Shown here: positions 9,617 to 18,581 of the stretch, piece after piece
How positions within the stretch are numbered: the stretch's first letter is position 1
Layout of the letters: every line of letters begins with the position of its first letter
Source: Polaribacter filamentus
Lineage (GTDB): Bacteria; Bacteroidota; Bacteroidia; Flavobacteriales; Flavobacteriaceae
Assembly: GCF_002943715.1 (NCBI RefSeq)
Contig: NZ_MQUA01000013.1
Location: 1,171,001-1,235,000, forward strand
Reading direction: 5' to 3'
DNA: 64,000 bases
Position numbers and translations under genes: made by a program
The notes under the pieces: generated by a model
Database searches by the model: none
What the model was told of the DNA's origin: nothing
Seen by the model: only the letters and a program-made list of their open reading frames with translations

Positions 9617-9642
9617 AAACCTACAATAGAAATTGTAGGTTT
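9617..9642 (-). terminator. terminator downstream of the transketolase gene
   Basis: Hairpin AAACCTACAAT/ATTGTAGGTTT (arms 9617-9627 and 9632-9642, loop AGAA). On the minus strand it is followed by a run of eight T. It ends the transketolase transcript before bshA. Confidence 0.85.
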
Positions 9643-9693
9643 ATATAAAAAGATACTAAAATAAGTTTAGTATTAATAATTTCCTAATTCGTA

Positions 9694-10539
9694 TTAATAA
9701 TCTCCTAAGGTTATAGGGTTTTGAGCTAATGCATTTTCTAATTGTGCATCACTTGGTGCTTTACCGTGCCAAGCGTGAGTATGCATCATAAAATCTACAC
9801 CATTACCCATTTCTGTATATAATAAAATACAAACTGGTTTTCCTTTTCCTGTTAATGATTTTGCTTTTGCCAAACCAGCTAAAATAGCTTCAATATCGTT
9901 TCCTTTTTTAACTTCTAAAACATCCCAACCAAAAGCTTCAAATTTTGCTTTGATACTTCCCATTGGTAAAACTTCTTCCGTAGAACCATCAATTTGTTTT
10001 CCATTTAAATCGATTGTAGCAATTAAATTATCAACTTTTTTGCCAGATGCATACATAATTGCTTCCCAGTTTTGACCTTCTTGCAACTCGCCATCACCAT
10101 GTAAAGTGTATACTAATTTAGAATCTCCATTTAACTTTTTAGCTTGTGCAGCCCCCAAAGCTACAGACATTCCTTGCCCTAAAGAACCAGAAGCAATTCT
10201 TACTCCAGGTAAACCTTCATGTGTTGTTGGATGTCCTTGTAAACGTGAATCTAACAATCTAAAAGTTGCCAATTCTGATACAGGAAAAAATCCGCTGTGC
10301 GCCAAAACACTATAAAAAACAGGAGAAATATGTCCGTTTGAAAGAAAAAATAAATCTTCTTTTTTCCCATCCATTGTAAAATCTGTGGAATACTCCATTA
10401 CTTCTTGATACAAACAAGTAATAAACTCAGCACATCCCAATGAACCTCCTGGATGACCAGAATTTACTGCATGTACCATTCTTAAAATATCTCTACGTAC
10501 TTGTTGTGTAAAATCTTGTAATTTTTGTGTTGTCGGCAT
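9694..10539 (-). CDS. transketolase, N-terminal (thiamine-diphosphate-binding) subunit
   Basis: 281 aa, less than half of a full transketolase. It holds the pyrophosphate-binding domain: HPGGSLGCAEF near residue 29, GSLGQGMSVALGAA, and the ThDP/Mg2+ motif GDGELQEGQNWEAIMYA ending in the conserved Asn (IDLNGKQIDG). Split transketolases with separate N and C subunits are known in Bacteroidetes and archaea. The product would move two-carbon units in the non-oxidative pentose phosphate pathway. The pyrimidine-binding C-terminal subunit, usually adjacent, is absent from both flanks. Confidence 0.92.
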   Translation of the reverse strand: MPTTQKLQDFTQQVRRDILRMVHAVNSGHPGGSLGCAEFITCLYQEVMEYSTDFTMDGKKEDLFFLSNGHISPVFYSVLAHSGFFPVSELATFRLLDSRLQGHPTTHEGLPGVRIASGSLGQGMSVALGAAQAKKLNGDSKLVYTLHGDGELQEGQNWEAIMYASGKKVDNLIATIDLNGKQIDGSTEEVLPMGSIKAKFEAFGWDVLEVKKGNDIEAILAGLAKAKSLTGKGKPVCILLYTEMGNGVDFMMHTHAWHGKAPSDAQLENALAQNPITLGDY

Positions 10540-10702
10540 TTTGTTGTTTTAATTTGATGGCAAAAATACAAAAGTGATTGAACTTGAATAGAATTAATTT
10601 ATTATTTATTAGATAATTATTAACAGTATTCATTTAATTAAAGTAATAAAAAGTTAAAGCTATTTTTTTTAATTACTTATTTTTTTAATTTGGGGCATAA
10701 AC

Positions 10703-11962
10703 CTACGTTTTCTGCTTCTTTTTCTTAGCAGCTGGAAACAAAACATTATTAAGTATTAAACGATATCCTGGCGAAGTAGGATGTAAATCTAATTCCGTTT
10801 TTGGATCACCAACTCTGTGCGTATAATCTTCTGGATCATGACCTCCATAAAATGTAAACATTCCTTTTCCTTTTGTTCCGTGGATATAGCGGGCTTCTCT
10901 GTTCGTTCTATTTTCTCCTAAAACCAACACATTCGTTTTTACAGTTTCTATATCAAAAGAAGTAGTTTGTCCCATAAAACCTTTTACTAAAGTAGTATGA
11001 TTCTGTGTTAACATCGTTGGTACAGGATCCCATTTTGCAGAAAATTCTATCAATGAAAAATAATCTGAAGTTTTAGGTATAGTACGTTTACTTGTCATAT
11101 CAATGGAAGAAAACTCGTAGGTTGTTGGACTTCTAACTAAATCAAAATCTTTAAAAGCGAACGTTTTATTATAATTTATTTTTGATTGATAATTAGGTTC
11201 TGTTGCATCACCATCAAACATTGCTTCTACAATATCCACTCCTTCTGCAGATAAAGCAATATCAAAACTATCTGTTGCAGAACACATCGCAAACATAAAA
11301 CCGCCGCCAATCACATAATCTCTAATTTTTTTAGCCACCGCTAATTTTTCTTCGGATACTTTAGAAAAACCCAATTCTTTGGCTTGTTTTTCTGATGCTA
11401 GCTTTGCCTCTATATACCAAGGCGCCGTTCTAAAAGCGCCATAAAATTTACCATATTGCCCCGTAAAATCTTCATGATGTAAATGCAACCATTCATATAA
11501 TAAAAGTTTATCTTCTAACACTTCTTTGTCATAAATAACATCAAAAGGAATTTCTGCGTAGGTTAAAACCATCGTTACAGCATCATCCCAAGGCATTTTA
11601 TCTTTTGGAGAATACACCGCAATTTTTGGTGCTTTCTCTAAAGTTACAGCATCTTGATTTGACGAAGGCGAAGAAATTTCTTCTAATATAATTTGTGCTT
11701 TTGCGTCCGAAATTATTTGGTACGAAACACCTCTAATTTTACATTCGTTTTCTATCAATTTATTGTTTTCTATTAAAAACGCACCGCCATCATAGTTTAA
11801 TAACCATTTCGATTTTATGCCAGCTTCTAAAGCGTAGAAAACAATTCCGTATGCTTTTAAATGATTTTTTTGATTCCTATCATTCATAGGCACGTAAATA
11901 AAGGATGCCCAAATTGAGTTTGATAATAATAGAAATGTAAGAATTGTTATGAGTTTTTTCAT
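10703..11962 (-). CDS. conserved secreted protein (often labelled asparagine synthetase B)
   Basis: 419 aa with a clear signal peptide (MKKLITILTFLLLSNSIWA), so it is exported. Bacteroidetes homologues are commonly labelled asparagine synthetase B, but I see neither a Cys1 glutaminase domain nor the SGGxDS pyrophosphatase loop. That label and an exported protein do not agree. Visible conserved blocks include VGGGFMFAMCSATDSFD-like (residues about 217-232) and FTFYGGHDPEDYTHRVGDP near the C-terminus, which could form a class I glutamine-amidotransferase-like or DUF4159-like fold. The function is unknown. It lies upstream of the transketolase gene with a 163-nt gap. Confidence 0.75.
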   Translation of the reverse strand: MKKLITILTFLLLSNSIWASFIYVPMNDRNQKNHLKAYGIVFYALEAGIKSKWLLNYDGGAFLIENNKLIENECKIRGVSYQIISDAKAQIILEEISSPSSNQDAVTLEKAPKIAVYSPKDKMPWDDAVTMVLTYAEIPFDVIYDKEVLEDKLLLYEWLHLHHEDFTGQYGKFYGAFRTAPWYIEAKLASEKQAKELGFSKVSEEKLAVAKKIRDYVIGGGFMFAMCSATDSFDIALSAEGVDIVEAMFDGDATEPNYQSKINYNKTFAFKDFDLVRSPTTYEFSSIDMTSKRTIPKTSDYFSLIEFSAKWDPVPTMLTQNHTTLVKGFMGQTTSFDIETVKTNVLVLGENRTNREARYIHGTKGKGMFTFYGGHDPEDYTHRVGDPKTELDLHPTSPGYRLILNNVLFPAAKKKKQKT

Positions 11963-11978
11963 TCAAAAAAAATAATTA

Positions 11979-12736
11979 TTATAATAATTCAATAAACTTA
12001 TCAAAAAATGTATCATTATTATTTCTTAACTCCTTTATAAAGTTATTTAATTTTAAAGAAGAAGCAATCGTTAGAATACTTGAAGCACTATCATCAAATG
12101 ATTTTGTGTTTGCAATTGTTGAATAATTAACCTTTGATAAACTAAGAGTTCCATTATTTTTTAAAAAAGATTCATATAGAATTCCTTCTATAATAATTAC
12201 AGGAATATAAATATTACAAAATTTCAATTTACTATTATTTGATTTTTCAACCAAATAATTACATGCATTAAGTAAACTTTTTGATGCAAAATAAGCCAAA
12301 TCTTTAGACTCATTAAAAGCTGTTACCACATTATACCCACATTCTGAAATTGAAGGAAAAATAAATTTAAGATTTTCGTCTTTCTTTTTTCTTCAGGTAT
12401 TTTTGAAATTAATTTATCCAAATTTTTACTTCCTAAAATTCTATATCTATTTGATTGTAGATTAAAAAGGTCTTTGTTTTTAAAAACCACCCAAGGTTTG
12501 TCTGTACTTTTCTTACACTCAACAACATATGTCAAATTAATCCAAACTCCATTAACAAATTTATTAGTATGGGCAATTATGTCAATTTCTCTATATTTAT
12601 TTAAATCGTTATCTTTATAAAGTATTGATTGAGACACATGAAAACCTTCACTTTTAAAAGCTTGTGCAACCTTCATTTCAAATGGATATCCATTTTTTAA
12701 TATCCATTTTTCAACTTTTTTCTCTAATTCATTCAT
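11979..12736 (-). pseudogene. PD-(D/E)XK nuclease-like protein, one frameshift
   Basis: Two overlapping frames (12323-12736 and 11979-12329) become one of about 252 aa if one A is added to the six-base run at 12385-12390 (EEK-K-DENLKFIFPS reading). The N-terminal half shows a restriction-endonuclease-like core: a conserved Glu in YPFEMKVAQAFKSEGF, REIDIIAHT, and YVVECKKS, matching E...ID...ECK. The C-terminal half is helical and unassigned. It is wedged 17 nt after dnaB and 16 nt before the secreted-protein gene. Such solitary nucleases are often mobile or defence-related; that role is an inference. Confidence 0.65.
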
Positions 12737-12753
12737 TTCTTAAAAATATGAAA

Positions 12754-14262
12754 TTAAAAGGGAACATCATCTATGTCATCATCACCAAAAGCATCTTTTG
12801 GCTCAATTCTATGATCTGGAGACACATCCGCATTCATAGAAGACTGGAATTCAGAACTAAAACTCTCTTCTAAATCAGAGAATTTTGCTAAATGACCGGT
12901 AAATTTTAAACGAATATTATCCAAGCCACCATTTCTGTGTTTTGCTACAATAAATTCCCCTTGTCCTTCACACGGCGTGTGTTCATCATCATCCCATTCT
13001 GTCATTCCGTAATATTCTGGTCTAAAAATAAACGATACAATATCTGCATCTTGCTCAATTGCTCCAGATTCACGTAAATCAGAAAGTAAAGGTCTTTTGC
13101 TTCCTCCACGCGTTTCTACAGCACGAGATAATTGTGAAAGTGCAATGACAGGAACTGCTAATTCTTTTGCTAATGCTTTTAAATTTCTGGAAATCATTGA
13201 GATTTCTTGTTCACGATTTCCTCCTGCTTTTCCTCCTGCAGTCATTAATTGTAAATAATCAATTACAATAATTTTAACACCATGTTGCGAAACCAAACGT
13301 CTTGCTTTTGCACGTAAATCGAAAACAGAAAGAGATGGTGTATCATCAATAAAAATAGGTGCATTAGATAATTTCTTAACTTTTACATTTAATTGTTCCC
13401 ATTCGTGAGGTTGCAAATTTCCTTTTCTTAGTTTTTCTGATGTTAAACCCGTTTCTGAAGAAATCATACGTGTAATCAACTGTACAGAGGACATCTCTAA
13501 TGAAAACACCGCAACACCATGACCAAAATCTATAGCCATGTTTTTTGCCATCGAAATTACAAATGCTGTTTTCCCCATACCAGGCCGTGCAGCAATAATT
13601 ACTAAATCGGATGGTTGCCAACCAGAAGTTAGTGCATCTAATTTGGTGAAACCTGTTTCTAATCCAGACATTCCTTCTGAATTACCAATTTCTTGAATCT
13701 TTTTTAAAGCTTGCTTTACCAGTGAACCTGCATCTTCTGAACTCTTTTTTAAGTTTCCCTGTGTAACTTCAAAAAGTTTTGCTTCTGCGTCGTCTAATAA
13801 TTCAAAAACGTCAGTACCATCATCATATGCGTTTTCTATAATTTCTGATGAAATTGAGATTAATTTACGCTGAATGTATTTTTGTAAAATGATTCTAGCA
13901 TGGAACTCAATATGCGCAGAAGAAGCTACTTTTTGAGTTAAACGAATTAAGGCGAAATCACCACCAATAAAGTCTAACTTCCCATTCTTTTTTAACAAAT
14001 TTGATACAGTTAAAAGATCTATAGGTTCAGAATTTTGAAATAATTCATAAATTGCTGCATATATTTCTTGGTGTTTGGAATCATAAAAAGCATCCGAACT
14101 TAAGACATCAATAACATCATCAATTCCCTTTCTATCAATCATCATTGCCCCTAAAACAGCTTCTTCTAATTCTACTGCTTGTGGCGGAATCTTCCCTTTT
14201 TCAAGACTAATAATTCTCGATTTATCTATTTTTGTACCTACTAAAGGGTTCGTTTTCTCCAT
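12754..14262 (-). CDS. dnaB: replicative DNA helicase DnaB
   Basis: 502 aa. The N-terminal helical primase-interacting domain (VELEEAVLGAMMID) occupies residues about 25-140. The RecA-like helicase domain carries Walker A (ARPGMGKTAF), Walker B (IIVIDYLQLM), LSQLSRAVETR and the arginine-finger region LRESGAIEQDADIV. The hexamer unwinds DNA at the replication fork and loads primase. No intein is present. On the minus strand a TACATTTG element (14275-14268) matching the Bacteroidetes -7 box lies only 5 nt before the ATG, so a leaderless or very short-leader mRNA is possible. Confidence 0.96.
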   Translation of the reverse strand: MEKTNPLVGTKIDKSRIISLEKGKIPPQAVELEEAVLGAMMIDRKGIDDVIDVLSSDAFYDSKHQEIYAAIYELFQNSEPIDLLTVSNLLKKNGKLDFIGGDFALIRLTQKVASSAHIEFHARIILQKYIQRKLISISSEIIENAYDDGTDVFELLDDAEAKLFEVTQGNLKKSSEDAGSLVKQALKKIQEIGNSEGMSGLETGFTKLDALTSGWQPSDLVIIAARPGMGKTAFVISMAKNMAIDFGHGVAVFSLEMSSVQLITRMISSETGLTSEKLRKGNLQPHEWEQLNVKVKKLSNAPIFIDDTPSLSVFDLRAKARRLVSQHGVKIIVIDYLQLMTAGGKAGGNREQEISMISRNLKALAKELAVPVIALSQLSRAVETRGGSKRPLLSDLRESGAIEQDADIVSFIFRPEYYGMTEWDDDEHTPCEGQGEFIVAKHRNGGLDNIRLKFTGHLAKFSDLEESFSSEFQSSMNADVSPDHRIEPKDAFGDDDIDDVPF

Positions 14263-14400
14263 AGTTACAAATGTACTTTTTTAGGTTCAATGTGCTTTGT
14301 AATTAGTAACTTTAATTTGTAAACATTTATTGTAAACAAAAATGTTATTATCATGTTAATAAACAGTCAACTTCTAATTTGAATCCCTATTTTTACACAA

Positions 14401-15477
14401 ATGAAATGGAATAAATCACATATAATAATCGCAATTCTATTGCCAATTCAACTTCTTTTAATGCAAGTTGTAGCAAACAATCCTGCATTTATAGAACGGT
14501 ATTATTCAAACGGAATGTACCCTTTCGTTTCCTCCTTCTTTAGGATTGCTTTAGGTTGGATTCCTTTTTCTGTGGGTGATTTGCTTTTGGGTTTTGGACT
14601 ATTTATTTTAATCCGGTTTTTATATCGTTTGATAAAAACGCAATTCAAAAATTTTATTCCTAAAATGATTCATTTTACGGCAATTTTATCAGTCATTTAC
14701 TTTTGCTTTTATCTTTTCTGGGGATTGAATTACTACAGAGAACCTTTGGCTAAAAACTTGAATTATCATCCGCAGAAATATACTACAGAAGAACTTCAGA
14801 AAGTTACAGAACATATCATAACGAAGCTTAATTATTACCATTTAGAAATTACAAAAAATGACTCTTTACTTGTAGAAAATCCATATCCGCAAAAAGAAAT
14901 GTACACAATGGCAGTTGCTGGTTATAAAAATTTATCCGAAGATTTTCCTCAGTTAAAATATAAATATCCATCAGTAAAAAGCTCTTTAATGAGTTTATTG
15001 CAAACCTATAACGGGACTTCTGGTTATTTGAATCCTTTAACCGGTGAAGCGCAAGTAAATGATAGAATTCCTAAAACGAGTTATCCAACAACCACCTGTC
15101 ATGAAATGGCGCATCAAATAGGTTTTGCTGCAGAAAATGAAGCTAATTTTGTAGGCTTTTTAGCTTCCAATTATAATGACAATGTATATTTTAAATATGC
15201 AAGTTATAGAATGGCTTTTGTGTATTGTTTTTCGGAAATGAGAAAACGTGACAGCAATAAATCGAAAGAGCTCATACAATTGGTAAATAAAGGAGTTCTC
15301 AAAGATTTTAACGCAAGTAATGAGTTCTGGAAGCAATATGAAAATCCGTTTGAACCACTCGTTAAAAAAGGTTACAATGCCTACTTAAAGGCCAACAAGC
15401 AAGACAAAGGTGTGCAGTCTTATAATTACGTTGTTGACTTATTAATTTCTTACTTCGAAACTTCAAAGGAAATTTAG
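14401..15477 (+). CDS. DUF3810 domain membrane protein, putative metalloprotease
   Basis: 358 aa. Three membrane helices occupy the first ~105 residues. A soluble domain follows with TTCHEMAHQIGFAAENEANF, an HExxH-like arrangement (HEMAH plus a downstream Glu) expected to bind zinc, although DUF3810 has no proven activity. It is monocistronic and divergent from dnaB, as seen in other Flavobacteriaceae. The start is the first ATG after a TATTTTTA element (about 14387-14394), which suggests a short leader. Confidence 0.85.
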   Translation: MKWNKSHIIIAILLPIQLLLMQVVANNPAFIERYYSNGMYPFVSSFFRIALGWIPFSVGDLLLGFGLFILIRFLYRLIKTQFKNFIPKMIHFTAILSVIYFCFYLFWGLNYYREPLAKNLNYHPQKYTTEELQKVTEHIITKLNYYHLEITKNDSLLVENPYPQKEMYTMAVAGYKNLSEDFPQLKYKYPSVKSSLMSLLQTYNGTSGYLNPLTGEAQVNDRIPKTSYPTTTCHEMAHQIGFAAENEANFVGFLASNYNDNVYFKYASYRMAFVYCFSEMRKRDSNKSKELIQLVNKGVLKDFNASNEFWKQYENPFEPLVKKGYNAYLKANKQDKGVQSYNYVVDLLISYFETSKEI

Positions 15478-15570
15478 ATTTCTTAAATTATTGTTAAAAT
15501 ATTAATATTTAACTTTTATAAAAAAGCGTAGCTATAAATTGAGCTAAAATTCAAAATAAAATCAGACTAC

Positions 15571-18500
15571 ATGAAAAAACTATTCTTCTTACTCTTTTTC
15601 TTGTCGCTTTCTGTCACGAATGCACAAGATTATTTTCCTACGGATGCTGGAGTAAAAACAACCGAGAGTACCACTTTTGCATTTACAAATGCGACAATTT
15701 ATGTAACGCCAAGTGAGGTTATTAAAAAAGGGACTTTGCTTATTAAAGATGGTAAAGTAATTAGTGCTAGTGCATCGGTAAAGATTCCGAAAGGCACAAA
15801 AACAATCGATTTAGAAGGCAAAACAATCTATCCTTCTTTTATTGATATTTATTCAGATTTCGGAATAGAAAAACCAAAAAGACAGTCCGGCGGTTCTAGA
15901 GGCAGCCAATATGAGGCTGAACGCGAAGGGTATTATTGGAACGATCATATTAGACCAGAAACAAATTCTTTAGATGATTTTAAATTTGATGCCAAACAAG
16001 CAAAGAGTTTTATTGACGCTGGTTTTGGAGTGGTAAATACGCATTTACAAGACGGAATTATTCGTGGAAGTGGCTTATTGGTTGCTTTAAATCCTAATTC
16101 CACTAATGCTTACAGAGTTTTAGATACAAAATCTGCACAATATTTATCTTTTTCTAAAAGTAATAAATCTAGCCAAGCATATCCAAGTTCATTAATGGGC
16201 GCGATGGCTTTACTGCGTCAAGTTTATAATGATGCAGATTGGTATGCGAAAGGAAATATGAAAAATAAAGATTTAGCCTTAGAAGCTTTAAATAGAAATA
16301 AAAATTTAATTCAGATTTTTGAAACCGATAATGTTTTAGATGCTGTAAGAGCTGATAAAGTGGGTGATGAATTTGGAATTCAATATACAATTGTTGGAAG
16401 CGGAGAAGAATTTGAAAGAATTAATGACATTAAATCTACAAATGCAACTTTTATAATTCCGATTAATTTTAGCGATGCGTATGATGTTTCAGATCCTTTA
16501 TTAACGCAATATATTTCTTTAAGAGATATGCGTAAATGGAATCAAGAACCATCCAATTTAAGTGTGCTTGCTAAAAATAATGTAAATTTTGCGTTGACAA
16601 CATACAAGTTAAAAGATGTAAAATCGTTTCATAAAAATTTACAAAAAGCCATAAAATATGGTTTTGACAAAGAAAAAGCATTGGCTGCTTTAACTACAAT
16701 TCCTGCATCTATTATTGGAAATAATTCTATAGGAAATTTAAAAACAGGAAGTTATGCTAATTTTATAATTACTTCTGGTGATGTTTTTGATGCTAAAACA
16801 ATAATTTTTGAAAACTGGGTTCAAGGTGGTAAAAATGTAATTAATGACATTAACATTAAAGATATTACTGGTAATTATATGTTATATGTTAATAATGTAA
16901 ATTACGATTTAGCTATTACAGGAAAAGGAGCAAAACAAACTGGCGCTATTAAATTAGGTGATAAAAAACTTAAATCTAAATTCTCTTATAGTGATGGTTG
17001 GATTTCTATTACTTTAAATGACGATGATAATTTTACAAGAATGTTAGGTAAAGTCATAAATGATGCCAACGCAATGCAAGGTGATGCTTTTGATGCGGAA
17101 GGAAAAAAATCTTCTTGGTCTGCAAGTATTCAAGTTAAAAAAGAGGGTGAAACAAAATCAGAAACGAAAGTAGAAGAAAAATCAAAAGAAAAAACAAACG
17201 AAGATGCTAACGATGAATCTGATGAAAAAGAAATTTTAGTGTTACCTGTTAGTTATCCTAATATTGGTTTTGGAAACTTTACGCAACCTAAAACAGAAAC
17301 GCTTCTCATTAAAAATGTTACTGTTTGGACTAGTGAAAAAGACGGAATTTTAGAAAACACAGACGTTTTGCTGAAAGACGGTAAAATCTCCAAAATTGGT
17401 AAAAACTTAAGTTCAAAAGGAGCTGCAGAAATTGATGGAACAGGCAAACATTTAACTGCCGGAATTATTGATGAACACTCACATATTGCAGCATCATCCA
17501 TTAATGAAGGTGCACAAAATTCATCGGCAGAAGTTACCATTGAAGATGTTATAGATCCTAATGACATTAATATTTATAGAAATATTTCTGGTGGAACAAC
17601 TACTGCTCAAATTCTACATGGTTCTGCAAATCCAATTGGGGGTCGCTCGGCAATTATCAAATTAAAATGGGGAGAAAATGCAGAAAATATGATTTATGAT
17701 AATTCTCCAAAATTTATAAAATTTGCTTTGGGCGAAAATGTAAAACAGTCTAGAAGCTCTAACGGCATACGTTTTCCTCAAACAAGAATGGGTGTTGAAC
17801 AACTATTTACAGATTATTTTACTAGAGCTCAAGAATATGAAGCACTAGTGAAAAGTGGAAAACCATATAGAAAAGATGCTGAAATGGAAACTTTGGTAGA
17901 AATTCTAAACGGTGAACGTTTTATTTCTTGTCATTCTTATGTGCAATCAGAAATTAATATGTTAATGAAAGTTGCTGAGAAATTCAATTTTAATATCAAC
18001 ACTTTTACACATATTTTAGAAGGTTATAAAGTTGCTGATAAAATGGCAGCACATGGCGTTGGAGGCTCTACATTTTCTGATTGGTGGGCGTATAAATACG
18101 AAGTTATTGACGCTATTCCGTATAATGCAGCAATTATGCACAATGCAGGTGTTACGGTTGCCATCAATTCTGATGACAGAGAAATGTCTAGAAGGTTAAA
18201 TCAAGAAGCAGCGAAAACTGTAAAATATGGTGGAATGTCTGAATTAGAAGCTTGGAAAATGGTTACTATAAATCCTGCAAAATTATTACATATCGATAAC
18301 CGAGTTGGAAGCATAAAAGTAGGCAAAGATGCAGATGTCGTTTTATGGAGCGATCATCCAATGTCTATTTACGCAAAAGCTGAAAAAACAATTATTGAAG
18401 GCAAAGTGTTTTTTGACAGAAATGAAGACATCAAAAAACGTGAGGCAATCACTCAAGAAAAAAGTAAATTAGTTACCATGATGTTGAAAGAAAAATTGAG

Positions 18501-18579
18501 TGGTGGTAAAACACAAGCACCTAAGAAAAGAGAAGACATCAACTTTCAATGTGATACTTTAGAAGAACTTAAAAACTAA
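15571..18579 (+). CDS. secreted amidohydrolase-family protein, two modules
   Basis: 1002 aa with signal peptide MKKLFFLLFFLSLSVTNAQ. Two amidohydrolase-like modules are separated by a charged Lys/Glu linker (residues about 515-550). In the first module the metal-binding HxH position reads PSFIDIYSDFGIE, so it has no histidines. In the second, AGIIDEHSHIAAS keeps HxH, and HSY, FTHIL and NSDDREM supply further ligands. It probably hydrolyses an amide or cyclic bond in the periplasm; the substrate is unknown. It is 2 nt from the next amidohydrolase gene, so they form one operon. Confidence 0.88.
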   Translation: MKKLFFLLFFLSLSVTNAQDYFPTDAGVKTTESTTFAFTNATIYVTPSEVIKKGTLLIKDGKVISASASVKIPKGTKTIDLEGKTIYPSFIDIYSDFGIEKPKRQSGGSRGSQYEAEREGYYWNDHIRPETNSLDDFKFDAKQAKSFIDAGFGVVNTHLQDGIIRGSGLLVALNPNSTNAYRVLDTKSAQYLSFSKSNKSSQAYPSSLMGAMALLRQVYNDADWYAKGNMKNKDLALEALNRNKNLIQIFETDNVLDAVRADKVGDEFGIQYTIVGSGEEFERINDIKSTNATFIIPINFSDAYDVSDPLLTQYISLRDMRKWNQEPSNLSVLAKNNVNFALTTYKLKDVKSFHKNLQKAIKYGFDKEKALAALTTIPASIIGNNSIGNLKTGSYANFIITSGDVFDAKTIIFENWVQGGKNVINDINIKDITGNYMLYVNNVNYDLAITGKGAKQTGAIKLGDKKLKSKFSYSDGWISITLNDDDNFTRMLGKVINDANAMQGDAFDAEGKKSSWSASIQVKKEGETKSETKVEEKSKEKTNEDANDESDEKEILVLPVSYPNIGFGNFTQPKTETLLIKNVTVWTSEKDGILENTDVLLKDGKISKIGKNLSSKGAAEIDGTGKHLTAGIIDEHSHIAASSINEGAQNSSAEVTIEDVIDPNDINIYRNISGGTTTAQILHGSANPIGGRSAIIKLKWGENAENMIYDNSPKFIKFALGENVKQSRSSNGIRFPQTRMGVEQLFTDYFTRAQEYEALVKSGKPYRKDAEMETLVEILNGERFISCHSYVQSEINMLMKVAEKFNFNINTFTHILEGYKVADKMAAHGVGGSTFSDWWAYKYEVIDAIPYNAAIMHNAGVTVAINSDDREMSRRLNQEAAKTVKYGGMSELEAWKMVTINPAKLLHIDNRVGSIKVGKDADVVLWSDHPMSIYAKAEKTIIEGKVFFDRNEDIKKREAITQEKSKLVTMMLKEKLSGGKTQAPKKREDINFQCDTLEELKN

Positions 18580-18581
18580 AA

